A stretch of DNA of 64,000 bases. Origin: Nitrosomonas sp. PY1 (GTDB taxonomy: Bacteria; Pseudomonadota; Gammaproteobacteria; Burkholderiales; Nitrosomonadaceae). The notes under the pieces were generated by a model that did not search any database, was not told the origin of the DNA, and worked only from the letters and a program-made list of their open reading frames with translations. The translations under genes were made by a program, and so were the position numbers. The stretch covers positions 942,121 through 1,006,120 of the forward strand of contig NZ_BQXC01000001.1 in NCBI RefSeq assembly GCF_022836435.1. Direction: 5' to 3'. This document shows positions 38,409-48,970 of this stretch, one piece after another (position 1 is the first letter of the stretch; the number at the start of each line of letters is the position of its first letter).

Positions 38409-39251
38409 TTATGAATTGTTTTTCCAGTTGTGCCAAATGGGTATACAACCCGGGGGAATATTCGGGAGTTGACCCAAGTCATAATAACTTTCATTTGGGC
38501 CATGAAAATCTGATCCGCAAGAAACTGATAGCTTCATATCTTGTGCACATTGTGCATAAAATTTTACTTGTTCAGAGGTGTGGCTTGGGGAGATGACTTC
38601 AAGTGCACTACCCCCTAGCTGACAAAATTCATCTAATAAATCCTGTGTGACATTTTTACCTAAACCATAACGGCCAGGGTGCGCAATTACTGCTTGACCG
38701 CCACTTCCTCGGATCCAATTAATCGCATCACTTAATTCTGCCCATTGGTGGGGTGTGTATCCTGGTTTTCCTTTAACAAGGTATTTTTTAAACACTGATT
38801 TGATGTCTTTGGCGTTTCCTCGCTCAACGAGAAAACGTGCAAAATGAGTCCGCCCGATGATGCCTTGATTTCCAACATATGCACAGGCGCCTTCCAAGCT
38901 GCCATGAATACCATTTTTTTCCAGCTCTGCAGCAATTCTTTCCGCTCGTGATAACCGCCCTGCGCGTAGGGTGGCCAGGCCTTCTAACAGTGGAGTATAC
39001 TTTGGGTCAATTGCAAGGCCAAGAATATGCAATGTGCGACCGCGCCAGCTGACGGAGATTTCTACTCCATTGATAAATTTGATGTGATTGCTGTCGGCGG
39101 CTTTTTGCGCTTCAGACAATCCAGCAATATCGTCATGATCTGTCAGTGCTAGTGTTTCAACGCCTCGATGTAATGCGCGCTCCACTAAATGAGTAGGCGT
39201 TAGTAGTCCATCTGAGATATTAGAATGGCAGTGCAGGTCAATATTGAGCAT
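38409..39251 (-). CDS. PHP-domain phosphoesterase (RNase AM/YciV-like)
   Basis: A 280-residue PHP protein. The metal motifs DLHCHSNISDGLLTP at the N-terminus, LTDHDDI, EISVSW, VIAHPGRYG and CGSDFHG are all present. Relatives (YciV/RNase AM) hydrolyse 3',5'-nucleoside bisphosphates and trim RNA 5' ends. Divergent from nnrS. Confidence 0.88.
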   Translation of the reverse strand: MLNIDLHCHSNISDGLLTPTHLVERALHRGVETLALTDHDDIAGLSEAQKAADSNHIKFINGVEISVSWRGRTLHILGLAIDPKYTPLLEGLATLRAGRLSRAERIAAELEKNGIHGSLEGACAYVGNQGIIGRTHFARFLVERGNAKDIKSVFKKYLVKGKPGYTPHQWAELSDAINWIRGSGGQAVIAHPGRYGLGKNVTQDLLDEFCQLGGSALEVISPSHTSEQVKFYAQCAQDMKLSVSCGSDFHGPNESYYDLGQLPNIPPGCIPIWHNWKNNS

Positions 39252-39374
39252 AAATGAAGATTACGCAAAGTGCAAAGCGCATAATAACAAATAACCGAGT
39301 TTAGGAAAAACAGTGATGCAAATAATCAACGAAACTGTTTTAAAAAATGAGCAATAAAAATATTTATAGGAAAT

Positions 39375-40607
39375 ATGATGGTTAATCAAATGACCGTATG
39401 GAATTATATCTCTGCCGCTCCTCATCGGTGTCTGTTTTTGATTGGTGCACTGCAAGGTATTTTGACATTACTTTGGTGGGTTTTTGATCTTAGCGGGCGC
39501 TATGCCGTTGTGGGGACAGCCTTTAATTGGAGTATTGCACCGATCTGGGCGCATGTTTTTTTGATGATCTATGGCTTCTTTCCGTTCTTTATTTTTGGTT
39601 TTTTGTTTACGACATATCCCAACTGGATGAATGGAGAAAAAGTTAAACCTCGCGGATATCTGTCGACTTGTGTGCTAATGCTGTGTGGCGTACTGCTATT
39701 TTATATTGGATTGGCGGTAGGTAAAGAACTAAGTATAGTTGGCGTTGCAGTCATGCTTATTGGCTGGAGTTTGGCTGTGTATGTGTTGTTACGAATATTG
39801 TTTACGGCTGCTGCGCAGGATAAGCGACATGCCAAGGTAATTAGCATTGCTCTTTTAATGGGATGGCTTGGATTGACGGCTTATCTATTGTGGTTAGTTA
39901 CAGGTAATCCCTTCATGATTGATTTTTCCAATCATATCGGCGTTTGGTTTTTTTTGGTGCCAATTGTACTAACGGTGTCGCATCGTATGATTCCTTTTTT
40001 TTCCAGCCGCGTTTTGGATAATTATGTGATGGTGCGGCCATTCTGGTTGCTTTGGCTAATGATTGCATTCATTGTGGTGCATGGGGGCATGCAGTTGATG
40101 GAAATAAGGGGTTATTTATGGATGGTAGATATCCCGTTGGCATTGTGTGCCTTTTATCTTTCTTATCGTTGGGGATGGGTGCGTAGTTTTCGTGTTAAAT
40201 TATTAGCAGTGTTGCATATTTCATTTGTTTGGTTTGCTATATCTATGGTGTTGTATGGTTTGCAAAGTTTTATTTATATGCAATCTGGTAAGGTGATACT
40301 TGGATTGGCACCGTTACATGCGTTAACCATTGGATTTTTCACGAGTATGATTTTGGCAATGGTTTCTCGTGTCACGCTTGGACATTCAGGACGCCCATTA
40401 GAATTGGATCAATTTACTTGGATATTATTTTTAGGGTTTCAGGCAACTGCAGTACTCAGAATAATCGCTGATGCTCCATTAGCGGCAACAATAATGCCGC
40501 AATTATATGTAATTGCTGGATTGATCTGGCTGTTTTCCTTCGTTTTATGGGCTGTTAAGTATGTGCCGATCTATTGGAAACCCAGGGTCGATGGAAAACA
40601 GGGTTAG
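39375..40607 (+). CDS. nnrS: NnrS-family haem/copper membrane protein
   Basis: A 410-residue protein with about twelve transmembrane helices, matching NnrS, a membrane protein that eases nitric oxide stress. The PHRCLFLIGALQG start and LAPLHALTIGFFTSMILAMVSRVTLGHSGR near residue 310 contain the conserved His residues proposed to bind haem. NO relief would suit an ammonia oxidiser. I could not find a convincing NsrR or FNR site in the divergent 123-bp promoter region. Confidence 0.88.
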   Translation: MMVNQMTVWNYISAAPHRCLFLIGALQGILTLLWWVFDLSGRYAVVGTAFNWSIAPIWAHVFLMIYGFFPFFIFGFLFTTYPNWMNGEKVKPRGYLSTCVLMLCGVLLFYIGLAVGKELSIVGVAVMLIGWSLAVYVLLRILFTAAAQDKRHAKVISIALLMGWLGLTAYLLWLVTGNPFMIDFSNHIGVWFFLVPIVLTVSHRMIPFFSSRVLDNYVMVRPFWLLWLMIAFIVVHGGMQLMEIRGYLWMVDIPLALCAFYLSYRWGWVRSFRVKLLAVLHISFVWFAISMVLYGLQSFIYMQSGKVILGLAPLHALTIGFFTSMILAMVSRVTLGHSGRPLELDQFTWILFLGFQATAVLRIIADAPLAATIMPQLYVIAGLIWLFSFVLWAVKYVPIYWKPRVDGKQG

Positions 40608-40744
40608 ATTACCAGTTAATAACGATAGTCTGAGGAACAATATATCAGAGTCATCTTAGATCGTTCAATAAGCGTTGTTATAATTACTGGATAACGCTAT
40701 CCTGGTACGCTAAATTAGTAATTATTATCGAGAATAGGAGCATT

Positions 40745-41404
40745 ATGACTCAAGATGAACAAAAACGTGCAGTAGCTGCCGCTGCTATACAATATGTTCC
40801 CGTAGGATCTATTGTTGGGGTTGGAACTGGTTCTACTGCCAACTACTTTATTGATGAATTGGCTAAAATCAAACATCAGATTGAGGGTGCAGTTGCGAGC
40901 TCAGATGCGACAGCTCAGCGCCTTAAGGGGCATGGAATTGAAGTTTTAGATCTGAATGATGTTATGGATATTCCCGTTTATGTGGATGGCTCGGATGAAA
41001 TTACTGAACATTTGCATATGATTAAAGGGGGCGGAGGAGCATTGACACGAGAGAAAATAGTTGCTGCGGTTGCACAAAAATTTATTTGCATTGCTGATCA
41101 GAGTAAATTGGTCGAAGTATTGGGCAATTTTCCATTGCCTATTGAGGTAATACCCATGGCTCGTAGTTATGTTGCGCGGGAAATTGTGTTGCTTGGAGGG
41201 CAACCGGCACTAAGGCAAGGTTTTAAAACTGACAACGGTAATGTGATTCTTGATATTTATGGGATGAAAATCATGAATCCTGTGGAATTGGAAGCGAAGC
41301 TGAATCAAATTGCCGGAGTGGTAACCAATGGGCTTTTTGCTATGCGGTCTGCTAATGTGTTGCTACTGGGGACTGATAGCGGCGTTAAAACAATATCGAT
41401 TTGA
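40745..41404 (+). CDS. rpiA: ribose-5-phosphate isomerase A
   Basis: A 219-residue enzyme of the pentose phosphate and Calvin cycles. [16 protein letters not shown] and [15 protein letters not shown] are the phosphate-binding and catalytic blocks, with the catalytic Glu in TREK and Asp in YVDGSDEI. In a CO2-fixing nitrifier it would serve the Calvin cycle. Confidence 0.95.
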   Translation: MTQDEQKRAVAAAAIQYVPVGSIVGVGTGSTANYFIDELAKIKHQIEGAVASSDATAQRLKGHGIEVLDLNDVMDIPVYVDGSDEITEHLHMIKGGGGALTREKIVAAVAQKFICIADQSKLVEVLGNFPLPIEVIPMARSYVAREIVLLGGQPALRQGFKTDNGNVILDIYGMKIMNPVELEAKLNQIAGVVTNGLFAMRSANVLLLGTDSGVKTISI

Positions 41405-41473
41405 TTCGTATTATCTTGCCTATCTATTTACCAATAAATTTCATACAAGAACCTTCAGTCGAGAAAAACACTC

Positions 41474-42181
41474 ATGCAAAACAAAGAACATATTTCTAAA
41501 CAATTTGATGCAAGCCTAGAAGAAGTTCGGACACGTGTGCTACAAATGGGAGGCTTTGTTGAAGAACAAATTGAGTGTGCAATTGAAGCGTTGATAACAG
41601 GCAATGAGGATTTGATTGATCAGGTGATTACACGCGATCATCGTGTGAATGCCATGGAAGTGTCAATTGATGAAATTTGTAATCAGATTATTGCACGGAG
41701 GCAGCCAACAGCCAGTGATTTGCGTTTAATCATGATGGTCATTAAAACCATTACGGATCTGGAACGTATCGGTGATGAAGCTGCAAAAATTGCGCGCATG
41801 GCAAAATTGATTTATGCAGCGGATCGTATACATATTCCGCGCTTTAATGAAATCAAGCATGTGGCAAGTATTGCGATGGAAATGTTACATAAAGCATTGG
41901 ATTCTTTTGCGCGACTAGACTTAAATGCTGCTGCGCAGATTGTGCGTCAGGATGAATTTGTTGATGAAGAATTTCGCTCTATTCTTCGCCAGCTCATTAC
42001 ATTTATGATGGAAGATCCAAGAAAGATTTCTACTTGTCTAGAGATATTGTTTATTGCTAAGGCAATTGAACGGATTGGCGATCACGCAAAAAATATGTCG
42101 GAATATGTGGTGTATATGGTGAAAGGAAAAGATGTGCGTCACGTAACTGCAGATCAAATCGAGCAAGAAATAAAGGAATAA
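41474..42181 (+). CDS. phoU: phosphate signalling protein PhoU
   Basis: A 235-residue all-helical two-repeat protein. The metal-binding ERIGDEAAKIAR and ERIGDHAKNMSEYV motifs mark the two PhoU repeats. It normally represses PhoR via the Pst transporter, but neither pst nor pho genes are adjacent here. It starts 69 bp after rpiA and is convergent with the pilE-like gene. Confidence 0.94.
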   Translation: MQNKEHISKQFDASLEEVRTRVLQMGGFVEEQIECAIEALITGNEDLIDQVITRDHRVNAMEVSIDEICNQIIARRQPTASDLRLIMMVIKTITDLERIGDEAAKIARMAKLIYAADRIHIPRFNEIKHVASIAMEMLHKALDSFARLDLNAAAQIVRQDEFVDEEFRSILRQLITFMMEDPRKISTCLEILFIAKAIERIGDHAKNMSEYVVYMVKGKDVRHVTADQIEQEIKE

Positions 42182-42226
42182 TAGTTCGATTTTCCTTTGT
42201 TTCTTGCCAGATTATCAAATTAAAAT

Positions 42227-42691
42227 TTAACGATTCCAACATTCGTCGATACTTCCGCTGGAACCCCGAACCCCCGTATTGGTCAATGTCAAGGTACCGC
42301 AAGTATCTCCTGCCATGGAGCCGGTTGGTACTGCTTGCAAAGTAAAGGTGTTGTTCCCAACTGCTGAGAGGTTGATGTCATATTGCTTAGTGCCATCTCT
42401 AGGAGATTTTGTGATAGGTAAAGTTACAGCGCCATCATCGCCGGTATTTGCAATTCCATCTGCTCCAGATGTTCCATCATATTGATTATGCTGACTATAA
42501 AATTTCTCCATAAACTGTGCATTTTCATGTAATAAAGCTTTTGCTTCGGTTCGATTAGCGCGTCTTACGTGTTCCTGATAGGATGGCAGTGCAATTGCCG
42601 CAATAATTCCGATGATGGCAACTGTGACCATAATCTCTATTAAAGTGAAGCCACGCGAATGCGGGTAATATAAAGCTGTATTAAATTTCAT
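42227..42691 (-). CDS. pilE: PilE-type minor pilin
   Basis: A 154-residue prepilin: [21 protein letters not shown] has the prepilin peptidase site and Glu5, followed by the PilE-like [19 protein letters not shown]. Two C-terminal cysteines (GDTCGTL and DECWNR) form the expected loop. The ATG at 42691 has AAAGGA upstream; a longer frame to 42769 is not needed. It is the last gene of the fimT-pilV-pilW-pilX-pilY1-pilE cluster, as in pilin-priming operons. Confidence 0.9.
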   Translation of the reverse strand: MKFNTALYYPHSRGFTLIEIMVTVAIIGIIAAIALPSYQEHVRRANRTEAKALLHENAQFMEKFYSQHNQYDGTSGADGIANTGDDGAVTLPITKSPRDGTKQYDINLSAVGNNTFTLQAVPTGSMAGDTCGTLTLTNTGVRGSSGSIDECWNR

Positions 42692-42793
42692 AGTGTTTGG
42701 TTCCTTTATGTTAAATTTTATGTACTCAAAAGCTGAAAGTTGACCATTGATCTTGTTTATAAGCACCAAGAAGATATTTTTTCAATTAACGGA

Positions 42794-45700
42794 TTACTCC
42801 TGCGAAAATTCGCGCCATGTGATTCTGCCACGTTTTCCTTGAGCTCCTGGTGATACTGGTGTGTCTTCAATTCTTCCGGGAGGTTTTTGATATACAGCAA
42901 GATCTGATGTGGCGCCAATAGCGGTATTTCTTATGAATGTTACACCACCCATTACAAAACCAATTTCTAAGCCGGAAGAATAACCATCATCCAGCGAAAG
43001 TATTCTGTTTCCATTGGTGTCAAAAGTAGGTCGAGTCAACATGCCGCCGGTCGAGAAATTAACGATATTGAGAAATCCTCTTCCGCCAAAATCACATGGT
43101 GAAGCTGACGGAACAATGGTGGTAAAGCGAAAGAGGCCATCTTGAATTTCGGGTACAGCCGTGAGCCGCTCGCCACTAATCGGTAAATCCATGTACCAAC
43201 CTTTAATGGTTGACGAATAATTCACTGCATTTTGGGTGGTGGTTCGGAAACCGGAACCGGTTGTCATAGAAGTTATTTGCTGTATCAATGAGCTTGCAGA
43301 TAGAGTACCACTGGTATTGTAATCCCATATGCCATACATCGTTTGAGGGTCGGTATTAGTGGTATCCGCGGTTTCTAGGTACTTTCCTGTGCCAAAAAGA
43401 ACCATCTGTCCGCCTTTTTGATGAAAAGTAACTGCCGGAGGTGAAGTGATTGGTTTTGCAGTACCGGATATAAATAATGGCAATCCGCCTTGAGCTACTC
43501 TCCAATTAGCGGGCGATGTGCTACTGGCATCAAACTTCCATAAATTTCCCTTCAGATCACCTGCGTAGATGGTGTCTACTAAACCGTTACCATTGCTGTC
43601 AAATACAGCAGGTGTCGAGAGACCGTTACCTGAGCCGCTATATGAAACCAATTTGATATAATCGGTACCGAGTGTCCAGGTACCATCTTCGCCACCGTTA
43701 ATGAATAATATATACAATGCCGCCTTACCCGCCGTACTATTATATCCATTTCCCACAATGACAGCCCATTGATTGTTTTCCATTTTAACAATTTGTTGAG
43801 CTTGCCCGTTGAGTGAGCTTATTCTCGTGAGGTTATGGCTATACCCCATGTCTGCATCATCAGTATCGGTAAATTCCCATAAAAGAAGGTTCGCGGCATT
43901 CGTGTTGCTGAAAGTGGGTGCGGACTGGGAAGTATCCGTCGGATTGGTTATGTCCAACGCAAAAAATCCTTTCCCGCCGCCATTCATGCTGCCAATGAGT
44001 ATGCTCTTCCAGCTTGATGTAACACTACTATAGATATCTCCTGCCATGGGGGAGCCATCAACAAAGTATCGATGGTTGGCATTGTAATCCTTATCGGTCA
44101 GGCGACTCAAGTTTGCATAAACTGTATTGGGCACATATGCAATCAATTCTTTACCAGCATCGGCAGTTGTGCATCCTGGAGTAACGCCGACAATACAGGC
44201 ATTAAAACCGTGTAGCATGCCATCGTTTGCACCGACGTAGACCATTGGTGTTCTGTTGGCATAGGTATTCCGGAAAGCAGTATAGCCTGCATGATCGACA
44301 TTTGAATAGCCTGCACTAGGCCTACCCACAAAAATTGGTCCGGAATTAACAATATCGCCTAATTTGGTCGTCGGACGAGTACGAAATTTGTTTACAGTAC
44401 TAGAGCTGGCGCACGTGAACGTTCCACTACCTTCATTTGTAGCTATGCCGCGCAGATAGTCGACTCTTTCCGGACCACAGTTATCGACTGTACCGGCTGC
44501 ATTTTTATTCAAAAAATTTTTTTGCGTAGTCGTTAAATTGCCATATTGGAATGCGATACCATCGGAACTGCCTTTTGTGATGATGACACGAGAGTTGGGA
44601 TTAATCGTACTTGAATTAAGCGATACCATTCCTGCTTCCCAATCAGGTGTGCCAAATCCCAAAATAGTAAACGGTATGGATACCAATTGCCCGCTCCAAT
44701 CGCCACTATTAAATTTTGCCTGATAAACGCGGCCATTGGTTGTTAAAGAGCTTGAATTGGTTGCTACGGCGGAAGCAGCACCTGTACGGGCAACAATGGC
44801 TGATAAAGCATTCGATAGCGCTTCTGAAAAAGTGGCAGGATCAGAGGCGCTAAAAAAATTTCCCCGACTATTTATGGCTGCATGCCATAGATCATCAACT
44901 TTTGCTGCATCACTGCCTGTTGGATCAGGCCACGATTCTGATCCAGAAGGCAGCGAGGACAGTGTACCGGTCACTCCTAAACCGACAGTAAAATTAACCA
45001 AATGCTGCCAGAAAGCAGGATCATGTGCATTGGTTGGCACTTTATTGAGCATATCGGTGCGTAAATCGTTTTTCCAATAATGCATGGCAGCATCTGCAAG
45101 GGTATCGCTATAAGCGTCTGAATAAGGTAGTGATGGAGAGTATGTGAAGGAGGCGGGTGTTGCCGGTGAGGAATTATTCGTGATAGTTGTACCCGATTGA
45201 TTATCCGAATTATCCAGCCCTGAAATTGAACCCTCAGTCCAATAGCCATCCGTCATCAAAATGTTGAAATTTTGACGGCATTCGTGCTGTGTTCCACCGG
45301 TAGACCCGGGTGTCTGACCCCAAGGTCCCTTGTCGTCCGTTCTTTTGAAATACTCTCCTACTGCTATCATTGCCTCTCTAAGCGGTGTTCCTGCTGCAGG
45401 AATACTATGACTGTAAAAGTTTGTAAAGAAATTGGTTCTATCTGCGCCAGTAAATTGCCTAACACCATTTTTTACAACGGTGGTAGCCACTCCATCCACT
45501 GTCGTAGAGGTTTTATTGATAGTCGCAAATCCGACACGCATGGTGTTTCCTTGTACAGCAAACGCCCTGCCGATACCTGCGCGTGCCAGCAATATTCGTG
45601 ACCGATAATAGGTATACCAATTGGCAAAGTTCTGGATTTCTTCAGCATACGTGCAAGTCGGTGCAACAGCGCAGTCTGTTCGGTTGGACCCACCTATGTA

Positions 45701-46303
45701 TGAATTGGTAGAAGATTTGATCTCAACTTGTGTGTAGCTGGCGGCTGCATTAACGTTTCCACCTACATACTTAAAATATACGGCTGGATAAAATGTTTTT
45801 GAAAGGCTACCGGATAGCGTACCGTCACTTTTTAGCCATCGGGCGGTTTGAGTGTTGTTAGCGGTCAGGTTACGACAACCTGCGCCTGCGTTAAATGGAT
45901 TATGTGGAGCACAAGCTGGGGGTGCATTACCCATTAACGTCCCATCCCCATTACTCCAAGGAAGATATCTGACAGCCGGATTGTAATAAATTTTATTGAC
46001 GTAACTGGAGCGCAATGAAGTCGAATAACGGTTAGTATAATCAAAATCAACAACGTAGTTGTTATAGTCGCTTGGACCGTAAACATTTGCCGCGCGTGGA
46101 AATACGTAGTATACACTTTGAAGAATGAGTTGTTCCGGCATGATCTCAAAATGCATTGATCCTGAATCATCAAGCGTGAACATCACATTGGGTGAAATAT
46201 TGCCTCCCAGGAACAACGGAACATTAGAGAGCGGTTGCTGAGCACGAATAGAAAAGCTCAATGCAAAAATAAAAATGAAAATACCGTTATAAATGATCTT
46301 CAT
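42794..46303 (-). CDS. pilY1: PilY1, pilus tip adhesin and assembly factor
   Basis: About 1169 residues. The start ATG 46303 follows a GGAGG and gives a signal peptide (IIYNGIFIFIFALSFSIRA). A von Willebrand A-like region with the metal-site motif DDSGSM comes first, and the PilY1 C-terminal beta-propeller with the calcium loop DSNGNGLVD (about residue 905) and GDLKGNLWKFD follows. PilY1 sits at the pilus tip, drives extension and can sense surfaces. A frame extending to 46534 overlaps pilX and is not the real start. Confidence 0.93.
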   Translation of the reverse strand: MKIIYNGIFIFIFALSFSIRAQQPLSNVPLFLGGNISPNVMFTLDDSGSMHFEIMPEQLILQSVYYVFPRAANVYGPSDYNNYVVDFDYTNRYSTSLRSSYVNKIYYNPAVRYLPWSNGDGTLMGNAPPACAPHNPFNAGAGCRNLTANNTQTARWLKSDGTLSGSLSKTFYPAVYFKYVGGNVNAAASYTQVEIKSSTNSYIGGSNRTDCAVAPTCTYAEEIQNFANWYTYYRSRILLARAGIGRAFAVQGNTMRVGFATINKTSTTVDGVATTVVKNGVRQFTGADRTNFFTNFYSHSIPAAGTPLREAMIAVGEYFKRTDDKGPWGQTPGSTGGTQHECRQNFNILMTDGYWTEGSISGLDNSDNQSGTTITNNSSPATPASFTYSPSLPYSDAYSDTLADAAMHYWKNDLRTDMLNKVPTNAHDPAFWQHLVNFTVGLGVTGTLSSLPSGSESWPDPTGSDAAKVDDLWHAAINSRGNFFSASDPATFSEALSNALSAIVARTGAASAVATNSSSLTTNGRVYQAKFNSGDWSGQLVSIPFTILGFGTPDWEAGMVSLNSSTINPNSRVIITKGSSDGIAFQYGNLTTTQKNFLNKNAAGTVDNCGPERVDYLRGIATNEGSGTFTCASSSTVNKFRTRPTTKLGDIVNSGPIFVGRPSAGYSNVDHAGYTAFRNTYANRTPMVYVGANDGMLHGFNACIVGVTPGCTTADAGKELIAYVPNTVYANLSRLTDKDYNANHRYFVDGSPMAGDIYSSVTSSWKSILIGSMNGGGKGFFALDITNPTDTSQSAPTFSNTNAANLLLWEFTDTDDADMGYSHNLTRISSLNGQAQQIVKMENNQWAVIVGNGYNSTAGKAALYILFINGGEDGTWTLGTDYIKLVSYSGSGNGLSTPAVFDSNGNGLVDTIYAGDLKGNLWKFDASSTSPANWRVAQGGLPLFISGTAKPITSPPAVTFHQKGGQMVLFGTGKYLETADTTNTDPQTMYGIWDYNTSGTLSASSLIQQITSMTTGSGFRTTTQNAVNYSSTIKGWYMDLPISGERLTAVPEIQDGLFRFTTIVPSASPCDFGGRGFLNIVNFSTGGMLTRPTFDTNGNRILSLDDGYSSGLEIGFVMGGVTFIRNTAIGATSDLAVYQKPPGRIEDTPVSPGAQGKRGRITWREFSQE

Positions 46304-46334
46304 GGTAGAGAATTCCTCCAGTGATTCCGGAAAA

Positions 46335-46907
46335 TTACGGTCGAAACGTTTCTTGTAGCCAAACGACGGTTCCATTTTTTGCACCTTGCGCCCGGACGGT
46401 AACGCGGTAGTAATAGCGTAAATAACCGCCCGGGGGTGTTTTTTGGATGCCTTCGATGAGATAAGTTGGGGTAGCAACGAGTCCTTTGGGTAATTCGGGA
46501 GCCGTATAAGTAACTCCGTCAATTCTGAAAACATTATTTTTTACATAACTAATTGGGCAGTCTGGTGCGCAGAGTGTTTTCCAAATAGGTGAAGGTGGTT
46601 CTGTATTTGCTCCGTAATAACATAATCCACCTGTGCAAGTCGTATCAAAATCAGTAATACCGTCAATCGGTTTTGGGGAATTGGTTGTATCATCATTGTC
46701 GCGTATGTGATGTTCAGCATAGCGTAGTGTCATTTCTGCAGCTTGCATAGCCAGCATACGGTCGCGCATATTGCCCGACATGCGTTCTTCGATCGTGGCC
46801 ATTTTCATTGCAGTAACACCCAGTAAGGATAAGGCAAGCAGAAAAATCAAGCCTGTGACAAATACGGCACCGGTCTGCTTCCGTGGTAAAGGTATTATCT
46901 CTTTCAT
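46335..46907 (-). CDS. pilX: minor pilin PilX
   Basis: A 190-residue protein with a long N-terminal hydrophobic helix (GAVFVTGLIFLLALSLLGVT) lacking the classic Glu-type pilin context, and MKMATIEERMSGNMRDRMLAMQAAE, the signature of PilX_N proteins. It joins the pseudopilin tip complex with PilV and PilW. Overlaps the pilW stop by four bases. Confidence 0.9.
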   Translation of the reverse strand: MKEIIPLPRKQTGAVFVTGLIFLLALSLLGVTAMKMATIEERMSGNMRDRMLAMQAAEMTLRYAEHHIRDNDDTTNSPKPIDGITDFDTTCTGGLCYYGANTEPPSPIWKTLCAPDCPISYVKNNVFRIDGVTYTAPELPKGLVATPTYLIEGIQKTPPGGYLRYYYRVTVRAQGAKNGTVVWLQETFRP

Positions 46908-47689
46908 AACATGCTGTTAATACGATTACGTAAATTAAATGTGGCGGTAAAAGTCCTTCTAAGACGCCTGTCTGCTGGAATGGCAACAGAGTTTCCATTG
47001 CAATCCAAGTAGTTTCCTACCGTGACAATATTGGTTTTCTCAGAGCGGACTAATACACAAATTCGGGCGGTGATAACTTGCTCCCAATCACCCGGCAAAT
47101 CGACATATTGATCAACCGATTGATCGGTATTCGTATCGATTCCATATGAGACTTGTAGATCTTCTACATTACTTAATAGCGCTCGGCCTGTAGATGGTAC
47201 TCCTGGGGCATTGGGTAAATTACCGTCGCACTGCAATTCAGCATTGGCGACATCAATACTAAAATGGTTCTGAATAACTTCGCCAGCTACAGTAACATCG
47301 GTTGTTTCGCAATCGCTATCACCCAATGTTCCTTCGAATTGTAGGGTAATAGTATCTGCCGCGTTTCCGCTACCATTTGTGCCATTAATTACTGTTCCCT
47401 CGAATTCGGCCTTGAAGCCAGAAAAAGGAATTTCTACATGCCCCGCTTGCTTGACACTGCGTCCAATTATCTCAAGTGCAAAGCGTCCACTTTCTTGTAA
47501 TCTTGCTTGATTTTCCTGTTCATTGAAGGTTTGTCTGCTACTGACAAATACTGTACCAATGACTAACAGTAGAACGAGCCCAATCGTCATAGCTACCATC
47601 AGCTCAACTAAAGAAAAGCCGCGCAGTATATGCATGCTATTGATAGCTGGCTTATTAAAATAGGTTTGTAGTGAGCGGATAGATGTCAT
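46904..47689 (-). CDS. pilW: minor pilin PilW
   Basis: About 261 residues. RGFSLVELMVAMTIGLVLLL is the prepilin cleavage region; FNEQENQARLQESGRFALEI is the typical PilW follow-on. Four or more cysteines mark the C-terminal domain. I chose ATG 47689, which follows the pilV stop by one base (TAAAATG); an inner ATG at 47635 is possible. Confidence 0.9.
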   Translation of the reverse strand: MTSIRSLQTYFNKPAINSMHILRGFSLVELMVAMTIGLVLLLVIGTVFVSSRQTFNEQENQARLQESGRFALEIIGRSVKQAGHVEIPFSGFKAEFEGTVINGTNGSGNAADTITLQFEGTLGDSDCETTDVTVAGEVIQNHFSIDVANAELQCDGNLPNAPGVPSTGRALLSNVEDLQVSYGIDTNTDQSVDQYVDLPGDWEQVITARICVLVRSEKTNIVTVGNYLDCNGNSVAIPADRRLRRTFTATFNLRNRINSML

Positions 47690-47690
47690 T

Positions 47691-48206
47691 TTATGGAATA
47701 AAACGGGCGAAAAAGCATCGGGTTTTGGCAGGAGTGCCACTTGGGCAATTGGAGTTGGCATCGTCAGTGTTACTCATTTCTTTCTCGGTCCACATTAGGT
47801 TGATTTCAAAGCCTGTAGCGAGACTTCCTGTAACCGTACCTCTTCCATCCGGTAATAAAATGGAATTGGCGCTATTCCACTGTGCGTGATCGTAAACAGC
47901 AATTTGAGTCGCTGTACAAACGGCTGCCTTACAATCTGAGCTATTAGGCGTGGTTGCTGCTAACGAGTCATAAGATCCTGATATTATGCCTGCTAAATTA
48001 GCACGCATGCGGTCGGCAATATCCTCGGTTTGTTTGCTGGCAATCGAGCGATAATGTGCAACATTGTTACTTCTGGCTCCGGAAACAATGAGCGCAGCCA
48101 TGCCCAGCAATCCGAAAGAGACAATTAAAATAGTAATCAGTACCTCTAATAAGCTAAATCCCTTATAAGAGCTACTTCGCATCGAATAAAATTTATTTAT
48201 GAACAT
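47691..48206 (-). CDS. pilV: minor pilin PilV
   Basis: A 171-residue prepilin with KGFSLLEVLITILIVSFGLL (cleavage after Gly, Glu5) and the PilV-typical GMAALIVSGARSNN. Two cysteines in the middle and two near the end. It overlaps the fimT stop by 10 bp. Part of the tip-initiation complex. Confidence 0.88.
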   Translation of the reverse strand: MFINKFYSMRSSSYKGFSLLEVLITILIVSFGLLGMAALIVSGARSNNVAHYRSIASKQTEDIADRMRANLAGIISGSYDSLAATTPNSSDCKAAVCTATQIAVYDHAQWNSANSILLPDGRGTVTGSLATGFEINLMWTEKEMSNTDDANSNCPSGTPAKTRCFFARFIP

Positions 48207-48724
48207 GATCCATTACCCGTTTCAGTGCGGAAGCGCCCTTGATTGCTGAGTACAATAGTTTTTGAATAATTAGAACCGCGATCATCACATAGGGAAAAGG
48301 TTGCAGCAGATCCAGGTGAAAAACCATCAGGGCGAAACATGATAGTGCCGGCCAAAGAGGCTTTAAGTGTATTGCCACCAGAAAACGCATAACTCACTTG
48401 AAGAATTTCTTCGCCTACATCAATAGTTCTGCTATTGTTGTTATCAACAAAAACGACCCAGCCATTGGACCAAATGTTACTTGCTGTACAATTTGTACCA
48501 TTGGTACTGGGGCAGATAGTGATTCGAGTGTTTCGTTTTATGGCTTCACTTTTTGCTAAAGCGAGTGCGAAGTAAAAACTGTTACTTTGGGTAATTAGTA
48601 AACTGTCTTGTGTAAATGACCGGTAGCTTGGTACAGCTACAGATAAGAGAATGCTCGCTATACTCAGCGTGATCATTAATTCGATCAGTGTGAAGCCACG
48701 ATATACTGATTTTTTTATGCGCAT
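48197..48724 (-). CDS. fimT: minor pilin FimT/GspH
   Basis: A 175-residue prepilin: [20 protein letters not shown], then VPSYRSFTQDSLL, then a GspH domain (FALALAKSEAIKRNTRITIC, SNGWVVFVDNN). FimT-type minor pilins help prime the pilus and in some species bind DNA during uptake. First gene of the operon. Confidence 0.88.
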   Translation of the reverse strand: MRIKKSVYRGFTLIELMITLSIASILLSVAVPSYRSFTQDSLLITQSNSFYFALALAKSEAIKRNTRITICPSTNGTNCTASNIWSNGWVVFVDNNNSRTIDVGEEILQVSYAFSGGNTLKASLAGTIMFRPDGFSPGSAATFSLCDDRGSNYSKTIVLSNQGRFRTETGNGSCS

Positions 48725-48970
48725 ATTTATTCTAGGGTGCTGTGAATATTTTTATGAATCATAAATTCATCGGGTCTAATTAAGATTTAAGAGGTTATCG
48801 GTTGATGTGCTGATAAACTTTAGTCTGTTAGTCAGAATGGTTTGGGAAGGGTGCTTCGCATAGATTTGAGATGCTTGGAATTAACCTTGTGCAGCCTTGC
48901 GTTTAAGTTTTCCTATTTGTTTATCAATTACTTATCACTGGCTGCCACCGATAATGTTATATAGATCCAT
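48725..48970. other. divergent intergenic region fimT / macA-like
   Basis: This must hold the promoters of the minus-strand minor-pilin operon and the plus-strand ABC exporter. I see no sigma-54 site here, in contrast to the major pilin gene, and no obvious operator. Confidence 0.35.

Noticed and set aside
39252-39374. FNR or NsrR operator in front of nnrS
   Set aside because: Partial matches only (for example a lone TTGAT half-site); not enough to call.
46304-46534. N-terminal extension of PilY1 to 46534
   Set aside because: It lies inside pilX and would bury the signal peptide; ATG 46303 has a GGAGG site.
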